Of a stretch of 64,000 nucleotides of DNA, positions 24,346 to 35,159 are shown in pieces; the stretch's first letter is position 1; each line of letters starts with the position of its first letter. The notes under the pieces are model-generated. The model saw only the letters and a program-made list of their open reading frames with translations, was not told where the DNA came from and did not search any database. Location of the stretch: positions 97,215-161,214 of the forward strand of contig JAHBCN010003670.1 in assembly GCA_019359885.1 (NCBI GenBank), given 5' to 3'. Both the position numbers and the translations under genes were made by a program. This DNA comes from Listronotus oregonensis (taxonomy: Eukaryota; Arthropoda; Insecta; Coleoptera; Curculionidae).

Positions 24346-26463
24346 GAAAATTTTCTTAACCAAACTTTTAAAATTTTAACTCTGCTACAATCCAAAATTA
24401 TTTTTTAGTATACAGGGTGCCTCAAAAAAGAGTAATATCAAAAATTATATTTTTGTTAAATGGAATACCCTATGTTTTTATGTGGCAAATGAAGCCTCTG
24501 TGGGTTCTGTATTTAACTTTAAATTTGTATGTGTTTCGAATGCAGCGTTGCCAAGCTATGAATTTTTTTTAAAAAGGTAAGTCAAAAACATACTTTTTTA
24601 AACTGTTATGTCTCCGCGACAGTTTGTTAATTTCGCTGACAAATTTACATGTAATCTAATGTTAACCTACTTTATCCTAAACTGTCTTTATTTTTTTATT
24701 TAATTTATACAGGGTGTCCAAAATATTTATTTAAACATCTCTAATTTCAATTTAATTTTAATAAGATTTCTTAAATACAACACCCTGTATATTATTTTTC
24801 CGTAGAAAAGCTTTAAGTATGCTCTTTCAGAAAACATTATGTTTGCCTTATCTATCGCACTATCGTTTTGAAATATTAAGGCTTTTCCGCAAATTTACAC
24901 TCAAAATGGGAAATATCGTAGGCGGCATGGCTCAAGAAATCGAAACAATTGGTACTCGGTGGCATAATAGTATTACTCCTTTTTGTATAATAAATTTATA
25001 TCATTTTATTTACATTTAATAAGATTAATCGGAACACAAGACTAATAAAGGTAACAAATAAATTTACGTAAACCCAAGCAATTCATTAAATACTCAAACA
25101 CTCTACCATTTTGCTGTAAACACATATTGAACCTGTCGGTTAAAGATCTATTTACATTTTGTAACATTAAGGAAGTCATTGAATTAAATGCTTCTCTTAT
25201 TCTTTCTCGCATATTTGATGCTGTAGTTGGGGATGTCTTGTAGACCAGTTCTTTAACGTATCCCCATAGGAAAAATCAAGTTTTGTTAGATCTGGTGACC
25301 TAGGAAGCCAAAACAGGTCCTCTTCTTCCGATCCAACGGCCTGGAAATTTTTCATCCAAAGTATTTCGGACTCCAGCACTGAAATGAGCAGGTGCCCCAT
25401 CTAACTGGAACCACATCCTTCTTAATAGTTGCAGTGGTATATTTTCGAGCAGATTATCAAGATCTCATTAAAAAAAATTAAAAAATATTCCCATTAAGGT
25501 GTCCATCAATAAAATGGGGCACTATTATGTGGTTTCCAATTATGCCTTCCCAAACATTTATACTCCACCTATGTTGCTGGTCAACAGTCCTCATAAAATG
25601 TGGATTAACACCGGCGTAAAAGTCTAAATTATGCTTGTTCTCATGACCATTATTGTGGAATGGCGCCCCATTGGTAAATAACAAATGTCAAAAAATCGAA
25701 CATCTTCTCTAATTCGAGCAAGACCCCAGTTACAGAAATTTATCCAATTTTCAAAGTCTTGTCCTTCAAATACTTGATTCAATTGCGCACGATATGGATG
25801 AAACTTATTCTTACTCAACATTCTCTTTACAAAAGTTTGACCTAATTTCAGCAAATCACTTATGTCCGCTGTACTTCTATGTGGGTCTTTAACTTCTTGA
25901 CTTCTTAAGCCATGCCGCCTACGATATTTCCCATTTTGAGTGTATATCTTAAAACGATATTGCGATAGATAAGGCAAACATAATGTTTTCTGAAAGAGCA
26001 CACTTAAAGCTTTTCAACGGCAAAATAATAGACAGGGTGTTGTATTTGAGAAATTTAATTAAAATATAATTGAAAATAGAGATATTTTGGATACCCTGTA
26101 TAATTAAATCGAAAAATGAAAATGGTTTAGGATAAAGTATGTCGACATTAGATTACATGTAAATTTGTCAGCGAAATTAACAAACAGTGGCGGAGACATG
26201 ACATTTTGAAAAAATATGTTTTTGACTTATCTTTAAAAAAAAACATAGCTTAGCAACGCTGCATTCGACCCACATACAAATTTAAAGTTGAATACAGAAC
26301 TCACAGAGGTTTCATCTGCTACAGAAAAACATAGGGTATTCCATTTAACAAAAATATAATTTTTGATATTACTCTTTTTTGAGACACCCTGTATACTGGA
26401 AAATAATTTTGGATTGTAGCAGAGATAAAATTTAAAAAGTTTTGTTAAGAAAATTTTCTCATA
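24346..26463. mobile_element. IS630/Tc1-type transposon with very long terminal inverted repeats
   Basis: Left arm 24346-24955 and right arm 25888-26463 are reverse complements with high similarity. 'aactctgctacaatccaaaa' is mirrored outermost; CAGGGTG (24413) faces CACCCTG (ending 26391), and a second CAGGGTGTCC (24715) also has a mirror. The arms include the start of the transposase frame, so 'ctcaaaatgggaaatatcg' occurs in both. Homology extends about 65 bp beyond CAGGGTG on both sides, so the true ends are uncertain. A short CAGGGTG...CACCCTG unit (24714-24790) is nested in each arm. It lies in a host intron. Confidence 0.88.
25050..26001 (-). pseudogene. IS630/mariner-type DDE transposase, broken
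   Basis: The minus strand carries a nearly complete but broken transposase in the order expected for the insect family. NGKYRRRHGLRSQEV is a helix-turn-helix side, then KNKFHPYRAQLNQVFEGQDF, NWINFCNWGLARIREDVRFF, and after a frameshift FTNGAPFHNNGHENKHN and WSINVWEGIIGNHIIVPHF. FQLDGAPAHFSAGVRNT follows, then SPDLTKLDF. The first catalytic Asp, expected in FTDEAPFHN, is Asn in FTNGAPFHN. Frameshifts near 25650 and 25440 and a damaged WPPRSPDL block make it inactive. Codons of the N-terminus lie in the right terminal repeat. Confidence 0.87.
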
Positions 26464-26801
26464 CATTCAACGGTTTAGTAACAATATGCTAACGCGCTTA
26501 GTGGACCACCCCGTATTTCTCCCATTTATAAACGAAATATTTTCGCAGACATATTTCTTGAAGTAGCAAAGCTTAAGCTTTAGCTACAGATTGACGTGAC
26601 ATTATGCAAGCGGCCCTTACTAGTAAGAAGTATTGATAATTTTAAAATCCTAGGGTTACAAAACACAGAGCCAAAACTTATTGGAAAAATTTAAAAAACA
26701 TATTATAAAATATAAATATATATTTTTAACTGATTCCTCTCTAATACAATTATACCTTAAATTCAGTATACCGAAACAAAGTATTTGAAATTGTATTTAT
26801 A
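26464..26801. other. Intron sequence between two transposons
   Basis: AT-rich; nothing recognised. Confidence 0.4.
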
Positions 26802-27948
26802 CAGGGTGTCCCAAAAGTAAAGGGACACAAAGCAACTGCAGATTCCTTAGGTCGAAATAATGTTACCTTGCCTTATCACAAAGTTAAGGATAAGGCAAGG
26901 TAAGTCAAAGATAATAACTTAGATACAGGCTGTCAAACTTTAATTTTGTTTTGTTTTTTCGTAAAATTTTTTTAACTAAATCATATGGCGGTACCAAATT
27001 GGGTATCTGGGGGTTTTTTGCGGCAAGAAATTCAAATTTTTCCATGCTTTTAATATTGCTAGTAGAGGGCGCCAGCTACGACTTGTTTTAAATGGCATAT
27101 TTTTTTTAAACTTAGTTTATTAACCTCTTTATTAAAAAATAAGTTACGATAATTCCCTATATATTAAAAATGTATAACTTATTTAAGTCTTTAGGAGCAA
27201 CTGTTTTCGAGATAAACACACTTTAAAGGATCCCGCAATTTTCCTATGGAAAATAGGTTTTGACCAATTGTTTTCAACCTTTGCAAAGTAATAGTTCTCA
27301 ACACGCTGATGAAAGGTCTTCACGGGCATAAAACCCGAAAACCCCCCTAACCCCCCAAAATGTCCCCAACTCCCCAGTGACCTTTGAGGGTGATTTTGGA
27401 GGAGTTGAAGAAGTTTTTGGGTTTTGTGCCCGTGAAGACTTTTGATCAGTGTGTGAAAACTATCACTATGCAAAGTTTGAAAACAATTGACCGAAACCCG
27501 TTTTCCATAAAAAATTGCGAAGTCCTTTGAAGTGCGTTTATTTCGAAAACAGTTGCTCCTAGAGACTTAAATGAGTTATACAGTTTTAATGCAGAGGGAA
27601 TTATACTAACTTATTTCTTATTAAACGGGTCAGTATACTAAGCTTAAAATAACTTATGCCATCTAAAACAAGTGGGGTAGGCCGTAGCTGGCGCCCTTTA
27701 CTAGCAACATAAAAAGCATGGACGAATTTAAATATCTCGGTTTAAACAACCCCCAGATCCCCAATTTTGTACCGCTATGTCATCTTGGTAAAGAGTTGTT
27801 ACGAAAAAACGAAAACAAAATTAAAAGTTTGACACCTCGTATCTTAGTTATTATCAACTTTGGGATAAGACAAGTTTACGTAAATTGCATTATTTTGACC
27901 TAGGAAATCTGCTGTTGCTCTGGGTCCTATTACTTTAGGGACACCCTG
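26802..27948. mobile_element. Palindromic CAGGGTG foldback element with TA target duplication
   Basis: A 1147-bp element that is almost entirely one palindrome centred near 27370. Ends are CAGGGTGTCCCAAAAGTAA and TTACTTTAGGGACACCCTG, flanked by TA (26800-26801) and TA (27949-27950). Mirrored landmarks include 'agggcgccagctacg', 'ggagcaactgttttcga' and 'aggtcttcacggg' near the centre. There is no transposase; short ORFs on either strand come from the arms. The two arms differ by scattered substitutions and a few indels. It lies between two host exons. Confidence 0.9.
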
Positions 27949-27950
27949 TA

Positions 27951-28636
27951 CAAATTCGACAACATTTCTCACTTAAACTGTAATAGTTTTAAGTACTATT
28001 TTATCTTCTGATAACACTATAAAATGGCAAATCGCGTCAAATGTAAATAAATTTAGTAAAAAAATAGAAAAATGCCTGTTATTTATTACTACTCCTAAAA
28101 AAACTTAAACCTTTATAAATCTGACCAAATGTGTAGAGTTACTTAGCTAATTTTTGTCTTTAATTTGGTTAGACTTTTCTCTGGGTATCTTAAAAAACAA
28201 AATTGGCGATACATATTCATACACCCCCATACAGGGTATGATTAAGTTGTTTTTTAAACCTGTTTCCATAAGATCTATTAGGCTTGTGTAATAAAATAGA
28301 AGAAAAGTAAATAATAAATATTTTCTTAACCAGAACGTTTTGGTATTATTTACGCTCCTTAAATAACGGTGATGTAAAATTATGTTTAATTTAGTTTGTA
28401 GATGTAAAGATGTAAAAAAATATCAAATTAAAAAATTGTTGAAAACGTAGGTAAGTCCATGATTGGTCATGATGGGTTCGTACTCCGACTTGCACTTGGC
28501 CGATTTTAGGGTAGATGTGCCCACAACCTTTTGTGAGGACTGGATCCGCGCCTGTAAATAACCGACTTGTTATTTTATAGACTTGTAAACTCTTTATTTC
28601 TTTCTGAAATACCAAAGCTGTTATGTTTTGTTACAG
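27951..28636 (+). other. Intron sequence up to the second visible host exon
   Basis: AT-rich, no elements recognised. The acceptor TTTTGTTACAG ends at 28636. Confidence 0.6.
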
Positions 28637-28753
28637 GCAAATTGGAAGTGATATTCAGGCAAACACAATTGTGTTAGAAGAACATACTCCAGTTACTGCT
28701 GCATATATTGGCGTTTTAGCAATGTTGGGATATAGTGCAGTCAAAGTAATGAG
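28637..28753 (+). CDS. cin: Gephyrin/cinnamon MoeA-domain exon (exon n+1)
   Basis: A 117-bp exon in the frame set by exon n. It completes the arginine split over the junction and reads QIGSDIQANTIVLEEHTP, then GVLAMLGYSAVKVM. This matches the gephyrin segment following GQDIR (IGHDI... and LA..GV..V.V). The acceptor is TTACAG|G and the donor ATGAG|GTATGTG. The length is a multiple of three, so phase 2 is kept. The ORF continuing past 28753 is intron. Confidence 0.93.
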
Positions 28754-29180
28754 GTATGTGGGCGTTTTATTAATAGTGTCAGCACATACAGCGTATTTCC
28801 TAAACTTTAAGCAATATAAAAACTACTTAGAAATTTATTTATTAAAAATTTGCTTTTAATGAAAGCGTTTGTATTTTTCCAAATTAAAACTGAATATTTC
28901 TAATTTTACTTTTGGCATACACTTTACACGTAAATTTTGCCTAATTACGTAGTATTTATTATAATTAAAAGTCGTATATTTATAAAGTTGTAATTAATTT
29001 TATATATAAAAGAATACTTTTGTAACACAATAAAAAATAGTAGCTGTAGAAAAGTGTGAATCTTGTTGGTCTTGTAATTATTATAAAGGATTGCTAAAAA
29101 GATGTGGTAAATAAAACTTATACCTATAACTTTTATACAGAAAATTTTTCCTATTGTGTGCAAATTTCAAATTAATTTAC
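28754..29180 (+). other. Intron sequence after exon n+1
   Basis: AT-rich; nothing recognised before the Crypton relic. Confidence 0.5.
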
Positions 29181-29760
29181 TGATCCGGGACTTTTACACA
29201 CTCTATGTTGCTGTGAGGAGTGTCAAACGATTGATGGTGTTGGCTCAAAGAAGTATCTATTTTCTTTTTCTTTTCAAGGGAGCTTCGAAGCTGGTAGATG
29301 GTACATTATTTTGAACGGTTCTTAAGGCAGTGATGATATTTGAATGAGGTTGACTGTCCATTTGTAGATAAGGTTGGATAGACGCAGCTTTATAATGCCC
29401 TGTGATTTTGATGAGTTGCTGCTCGCCTACACCGGCCTTTGCCAGATTAGTAACAGCAGTTGATCGAATAGAATGGTTAGATATTTTAACTTCTGTCGTG
29501 TTCATACCTGTTTTTTGGGCTGCGTCTTTTGTCCATTTTGACAGTTCAATTTCTTTCAACAGAAATGTTTTCAAACCATCCAGTGCTACGATTGGATTGC
29601 CATGCTGTTGCCTGGAATAATTGGTAATTTTTTGCTTGGCAAAATTCCATAAATTGCTTCCAGACCGATGTGTGAGTTTTCTGAGTATTAAGTGGAACAC
29701 TATTTTCAACAGCCGCATAAATTTTACTTTCGGAAACATTTTCAAACCGATTCATTTTGA
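29181..29760 (-). pseudogene. Crypton-like tyrosine recombinase relic, internally deleted
   Basis: The minus strand shows a short N-terminal module (ENSVPLNTQKTHTSVWKQF, FCQAKNYQL) that passes, after a frameshift, to the C-terminal catalytic end (LLKEIELSKWTKDAAQKTGM, ISNHSIRSTAVTNLAKAGVG, IKITGHYKAASIQPYLQM). HSIR (H-x-x-R), TGH and a Tyr in PYLQ fit the tyrosine-recombinase fold; the block resembles Crypton/DUF3504-type proteins such as those related to KIAA1958. The middle of the enzyme with the first Arg is missing, so it cannot be active. The basic tail RKRK precedes the stop at 29257. Confidence 0.75.
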
Positions 29761-30084
29761 GTTTCAGTTAAAAAATTAAGTAAGCGTCGTTTGTGATCTT
29801 TGTTGTTGGTAACGGTACATAGCAACACAGCATAGAAACCATCAAGTTTGTTTTTACAAGGCAATTTGTCAAACTTGTATGAAATTTTTTCGATTTTTTT
29901 CCGGAAAAACTGCTGACAGCTAAGTTGACAGTTGTTAAGTAATTTTTCCACTTAAAATTTATATTTGACATACCAACTCTTAATAGCGATTGGTCAAAAT
30001 TAATAGAAAGGAAATAATCGTTGTAATTTGCTTTTTTTATGAAATAAAAAAACACCAATTTATTGTATGTCATTTATCATACAA

Positions 30085-30955
30085 AACACTCCAGGATTTT
30101 TCCCTGTGGGGTTACCTAAAAACCTTTGGTGTACGCTACCTGAACAATTTAGAGGACCTAAGATATCTAATTATTACTAGGTGTAACTTAATTAAAAATG
30201 ACCCTGCTATTTTTAAAAGAGTTCGCGAGTCAATGATAGGAAGTTTGAATTTTTGCATCCTAACTGGAGATGGTCACTTTTAATACATTTTGTAATTTTT
30301 GGTAATATAATATTGATATTTATAGTTAAATCTTGTTTTTGACTAGTACTTTTGCCTTGTAGTTTTTAGCAAATATTTCTAGAATGTTTTGTGCCGTAAA
30401 TTTTGGACATGCTAAAAAAATTTTTAGTTAATATAAAAAAATATTAATATTTATATAAAAGTTAGTTTGAGTACATTTTTTTGTTTAAGAGATTTGGTTA
30501 AGGTGCCCCCATTGATGCCAATGGACTTAATAAAACATTAATACATTTTGTAATTTTTGGTAATATAATATTGATATTTATAGTTAAATCTTGTTTTTGA
30601 CTAGTACTTTTACCTTGTAGTTTTTAGCAAATATTTCTAGAATGTTTTGTGCCATAAATTTTGGACATGCTAAAAAAAATATTTTTAGTTAATATAAAAA
30701 AATATTAATATTTATATAAAAGTTAGTTTGAGTACATTTTTTTGTTTAAGAGATTTGGTTAAGGTGCCCCCCTTGATGCCAATGGACTTAATAAAACTAT
30801 TTGAATTTTCTTTTAAAAATTGTTATTTACAAAAAAATAACATATTGTATCTTGAAAACTTTACATCTCCGCATCGTGTTTATAAGGATTTGTTATGGAA
30901 GATGACCTAAAAATTTATGCCATAAAATATTGCCGCGTTTTTTTCAAACACCCGG
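30085..30955 (+). pseudogene. Tc1/mariner-like transposase C-terminal relic and 3' end
   Basis: A plus-strand frame (30085-30283) reads DFSLWGYLKTFGVRYLNNLE, then IKNDPAIFKRVRESMIG and LNFCILTGDGHF before the stop. The D-F-x-L-W-G-Y-L-K motif and tail match IS630/Tc1-superfamily transposases. The catalytic N-terminal two thirds are absent. Downstream non-coding sequence contains a tandem duplication and ends with 'aaacacccggta' at 30955, the same kind of end as other Tc1-like elements here. Confidence 0.8.
30281..30797. repeat. 258-bp tandem duplication, two copies
   Basis: 30281-30538 and 30539-30797 are nearly identical, from 'taatacattttgtaattttt' to 'caatggacttaataaaac'. Only a few substitutions and an indel in an A run differ, so the event is recent. 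It lies within the 3' part of the Tc1-like relic. Confidence 0.93.
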
Positions 30956-31217
30956 TATTCTGCCACTCTTTAAAAAAGGTGCTTTAACTTTAGTGAAAAA
31001 TTTACAAGGCTTATCTCACATTGTACATAATCAAGTTTTATTTTTTAACCAATGCTAATTACAATATTGTTTTTATTTCAATGTATTTATTATCTTAATA
31101 TAACTTAGAAAATTTTATTTAATAATTTTATTAACCACTATTATAACATTTGTTAAATGAAAATTGCAAACCACTTTCACAGAAAGTTTAAAATTTCCTT
31201 GAAAGTATGTAATGGTT

Positions 31218-32469
31218 TCAATAACACTAGAATCTTGGACTTCCATTGTCTTTATTTGTTAATTGTTACACAACGTTTCGGTTAGTGATGTATCTCCAAC
31301 CGTTTTCAAGTGATAACTAAAAACTTTTCTTAAAAGCTACGACTTATATACTATCCCTTGTTCACCGAAGCTTGACCGACTTTTCACGGTTCAGCAAAGG
31401 CTGCCAGATATTCTAAATATCGATACTAGGCTTGCTAAATACATTTTTGTTGTTTACAATTATAACAGCTTCTTTAAATTTTCCTTTCTTCCAGTGGGTT
31501 TCTTTATGAATGGTTTTTGCTTCCGACCATTGTATGTGGTGTTGTTTTGACCAAGCGTGTTCGGTCTAACCTCGACGTTTCACCTTGTTCCGTATGTTTT
31601 TTGTGTTTTTTAACTCTTACCTCAAGTGGTCTCTTTGTTTTCCCGATGTATACCTCACCACATTCACAGGGAATTTGGTAGATACAGTCATTATTTGAAA
31701 CATTGTTGTCTGGTCTTGTCTTAGTAAGAATACTTCTTAGAGTAGTGTGGGATTTAAATGCTGTTTTAATATTATTCTTATTCGCGATTCTGCGAATCTT
31801 TTCCGAAATTCCTTTAATATATGGAATTGTCATAAATATTTAGTCAGGTGGAGTCTCGTTCAAGTTAGAGTTTCTGTCTTATTTTGATATTTTTCGATTG
31901 TTTCCTTTATTAGTCTCTTACTGTATCCGTTCTGCTTAAGATCCCTAGTTGTTACCTATTTCCTCTTGCAGGGATTCCCTACTGTTACATGACGTCACTG
32001 CACGATTATAATAATATAAAGTACGTATAACCCTCTGTTTGGTTTCGTTAGAGTGATTAGAGTCCTGGTTTAAATATTGTCCAGTGTGGGTAGGCTTTCT
32101 GTATACCGAGGTTTGTATATGTCCATTATTTGGTTTGACTAGAACGTCGAGGAAAGGTGGAGCCGAATTTTGCTCCTTCTTCATTGCAAATTTAATACAA
32201 TTCGAGCCAAGCTTAAAGAAGTAACATAAAGGGTAAAAAACAAAAATGTATTTTGCAAGCCTAGCATCGATATTTCGAATATCTGGCAGCCGTTGCTGAA
32301 CCGCAAAAGTCGGTCAAGCTTCGGTGAACAAGGAATAGTATAAGTCGTAGCTTTTAAGAATAGTTTTTAGTTATCACTTAAGAACGGTTGGAGATACATC
32401 ACTAACCGAAACGTTGTGTAACAATTAACAAATAAAGACAATGGAAGTTCAAGATTCTAGTGTTATTGA
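31218..32469 (-). mobile_element. Penelope-like element, truncated, with inverted terminal repeats
   Basis: A 5'-truncated Penelope-type retroelement on the minus strand. Terminal pieces of about 250 bp at 31218-31470 and 32235-32469 are inverted copies ('aacactagaatcttggact' facing 'ttcaagattctagtgtta'); Penelope terminal repeats are known in direct or inverted order. The internal part holds the end of the RT region and the GIY-YIG domain. It sits in the intron just before exon n+2. Confidence 0.85.
31504..32184 (-). pseudogene. Penelope RT C-terminal piece and GIY-YIG endonuclease
   Basis: Frame 32184-31945 reads PPFLDVLVKPNNGHIQTSVY, RKPTHTGQYLNQDSNHSN and RAVTSCNSRESLQEEI, the RT-to-linker segment of Penelope proteins. 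After a frameshift, 31833-31504 reads PYIKGISEKIRRIANKNNIK and then CIYQIPCECGEVYIGKTKRP, the GIY-YIG nuclease in its IYQI...VYIGKT form, with the Cys pair (CEC). The RT palm with the catalytic Asp pair is missing and frames are broken. Confidence 0.88.
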
Positions 32470-32679
32470 GAGTTTAAAATTTGTTAGATAATAATTTAAA
32501 AAAAAATTAAGCAATAAATGATTTTTAAGTATAAAAAAATGTTGCTTTTTAATGCTCTTAAGCACTAATTTATTAAGCACACATCCGATCTTTTGAAAAT
32601 TCCGTACCTATGTATGTTCTGTATGCCGATGGCATAACATATTGCAACAATATATTCTAATTTAAAATCTACTTTGTAG
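32470..32679 (+). other. Intron sequence up to exon n+2
   Basis: AT-rich; acceptor ACTTTGTAG at 32671-32679. Confidence 0.6.
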
Positions 32680-32838
32680 GCGACCTTCAGTTGGAGTTAT
32701 TTCAACTGGAAATGAGCTCGGAAATCCCAAAGAGCCGTTAAAACCAGGTCAGATATACGACAGCAATAAAATTACTTTGTTGGTCTTATTAAAAAGTTAC
32801 GGATATAACGCCACAGACTGTGGAGTTGCAAGGGATAC
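32680..32838 (+). CDS. cin: Gephyrin/cinnamon MoeA-domain exon (exon n+2)
   Basis: A 159-bp exon in frame with exon n+1. It reads RPSVGVISTGNELGNPKEPL, then KPGQIYDSNKITLLVLLKSY and ATDCGVARDT. STGNEL and the G-x-I-x-D-S-N box are hallmarks of the MoeA molybdate-insertion domain (in gephyrin, MSTGNEL and IRDSN). The acceptor is TTTGTAG|G and the donor GGATAC|GTAAGTAT. Phase 2 continues to an exon that should carry the SGGVSMGE block; I could not find it in the remaining 31 kb. Confidence 0.93.
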
Positions 32839-33866
32839 GTAAGTATATACATATACAAAAACATACAATTATTAAAAAATAACAATTACTGGTCAACAAA
32901 TATATAAAAAATATCTACTGATGTTATATAGTCTAGGAGGAATCGGCTCATGAGTACCGTAAACTATTCCACCTCAATTATTTATACGATCCTCTTTAAA
33001 TTGCCCTACTGATGATTGATGATGGAAATGCATGTTGCCATGGCGCCACCTGGTGCCATATTGTTTAAACAATTGCAAGGAAGTGTTATTTTGTGATCGG
33101 ACAATTTTTTTTGTAATTCTTTATTAAAATAAAAATAAAAAAGGTCCTATGACTTTTTACGATAAAGTTAATATTTATATTTTTAAAGGTATGAATTTTT
33201 AGAAGTTCGAAAAATCTCAAATTTGGGTACTTTTGATCCATGAGACATATATTTAAAAAAGAAATAATTAAACAAAAAAAATATATATTTTTTTATTCTT
33301 TATACAATAGTTAATAATATCCTAATTGAAAGTTAAAAAAAAAATGTTTATACAGGTTTTTTTATTGTTTATTACGCGTGCTTACAAATAAAAAAACTTC
33401 AATAACTTTTGTAAAATTGATTTCAGGAAAAAAACTTATAAAAACAAATTGTAGATAATTAAATGTATAATAACACTGCTCTCCTCGACAATTTTAATAA
33501 AGTTGCTAGTTTTTAAGATAAAGGATAAATAATCATTCAGGACACAGAGAAGCCGATGCAGGGTATGTAGGTTAACGTGAAACGTCCCGTATATATATTA
33601 ATCCATAAATGAAAAACGCTCATTGCTGCAAAAATGATTCTTATCACTTTTGTCAAAAATTTTATGGATCTTGAGATAACCGGCCATTGCGCCTGTATTT
33701 TTTCCCAATCCCCGGAAAAAAACACACAGAAAAGAAACGCACGGAAATATCTCCGGAAAAAAGCGCACAGATATATAAGCGCACATGAAATAACCGGACA
33801 CGGAAAATACGCCCTCGACAAACGCACTTGGAAAAAAACACACGTAGATTGGGAAACCTTTTGAAC
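32839..33866 (+). other. Intron sequence with transposon-like fragments
   Basis: AT-rich. A CGTCCCGTATA end near 33583-33593 hints at a decayed Tc1-like element. About 33700-33860 contains repeated 'ccggaaaaaa' and 'cacac'-type phrases, producing overlapping ORFs in several frames that are not credible genes. Confidence 0.4.
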
Positions 33867-34553
33867 AATGGATTTGCCGATATGGGTACCAAGAAAATAC
33901 ATACTGATCAAGGTAGAAACTTTGGTCCGTCTTTCAAGAACCATCGTAATCTCCTGGGTATCCAAAAACCAGAACTGCACCCCCTTTACCCAGTCAGATG
34001 GAATGGTTGAAAGATTTAACAGAACTCTTGATAACTACCTGAAAATTAAAGGGAAATGCCAACAAAGTAACTGGGACACCTGTATACAGCCGTTTTTACT
34101 AGCCTATCGCTCCGCAGTTCACGAAACAACTGGAACGTCACCTGCAAAGTCATTTTTGGAGCGGAGTTATGCCTTCCAGTTGATTTACTTACTGGACGAC
34201 CTTCTACCAATGAAAAACCAGCAGATGATTATGTAAGTCAACTCAGTAAACAGCTGCAAGAAATACACAAGGGGGTTTGTAATAAGCTACAAAAAAAAAG
34301 TGACCGTTGAATCCCCCTATGACTTGAAAGCTAATCATGGGATTCATTGTCGGTGAAAAAGTTTGGTTATACAATCCAAAAAGAACCAAAGGGGGGGGTT
34401 CCCGAAACTGCGAAGTCATGGGAGGGACCATAAAAGTAGTAACTCGGCTTAATGATCTGGTGTACCGAATTCAGAAGAGCCCACAGGCGAAGATGACAGT
34501 TGTACATCTAGACCGGCTGTGTCGCTATCAAGATCGAGAAGATACTTGATCGA
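33867..34553 (+). pseudogene. Gypsy-type integrase C-terminal half
   Basis: The end of a Ty3/Gypsy pol gene. HTDQGRNF (second catalytic Asp) near 33898-33920 is in a neighbouring frame, then TQSDGMVERFNRTLDNYLK (catalytic Glu) and QPFLLAYRSAVHETTGTSPA. After a further frameshift near 34200, the C-terminal domain follows (VGEKVWLYNPKRTKG, VVTRLNDLVYRIQKSPQAKM, VHLDRLCRYQDRED) and stops near 34548. Everything upstream (gag, protease, RT, RNase H, first Asp of integrase) is absent. It is followed at once by the polypurine tract and LTR. Confidence 0.9.
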
Positions 34554-34567
34554 GACGATCAAAACTT

Positions 34568-34579
34568 GGGAGGGGGGAA
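34568..34579 (+). promoter_or_regulatory. Polypurine tract of the Gypsy-like element
   Basis: GGGAGGGGGGAA directly before the LTR start TGTTAC; this is the plus-strand primer site used in reverse transcription. Confidence 0.85.
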
Positions 34580-34905
34580 TGTTACAGACTTTATTAGTAT
34601 TTAGTTATTAGAAATATAAAGGTTAGAATTTTTTATTTGGTTAATAATTTATTTAAAATAGGTTACCTTAGTTTTCCCTTTTTCGATGGTCATTGCGGAT
34701 TATCCTGAGGGCGCTGGAGACATCCACACTTTTCTTACATCCTGTAGTAAAAGAATCCTTCCAGCTAATTCTGGACTTTTCCATTCTTTTCCACTTTACT
34801 ATAAAAAGCGCGGGGAAAAATCCGCACGGGCCAGTTTAGTTTTGTTTTCCACGAGATAAGAATTGACAAAATTTAAAAGGTTAAACAGTTGCCCAAATAA
34901 CGTTA
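34580..34905 (+). mobile_element. 3' LTR of the Gypsy-like element
   Basis: Starts TGTTACAGAC after the polypurine tract. It contains a TATA-like 'ctataaaaagcg' at about 34799 and downstream 'gccagtttagttttg'. A second, diverged copy lies inverted at about 52992-53296, confirming its repeat nature. The 3' limit is approximate. Confidence 0.75.
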
Positions 34906-35159
34906 CTAATATATGTAAAATATATAATTAAAATTTTTATATTAAAAATTTTTTAAATTTTTTTTAAAAATTTTATATAAATATTTTTTATAAATAAATA
35001 TATTAATTTTATTAATAGCCAAATACAAATTTTTAATTTTCTGGGGGATATTTTTTTGAAATAATAAATTTATATTTTTTGCTTCACTTATTTTTTTAAA
35101 TCCCCTAGGGGATTTTTTTTTATCCCTAAAATTTTTCTGAATTACAACTTTATACAAAT

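Noticed and set aside
29742..30073. Minus-strand ORFs upstream of the Crypton relic
   Set aside because: No family resemblance; may be 5' untranslated sequence of the element, but nothing supports a gene.
33537..33980. Several overlapping ORFs of 60-147 codons on both strands
   Set aside because: Produced by a repetitive stretch without stops; no motifs, no start context, and they overlap the integrase relic.
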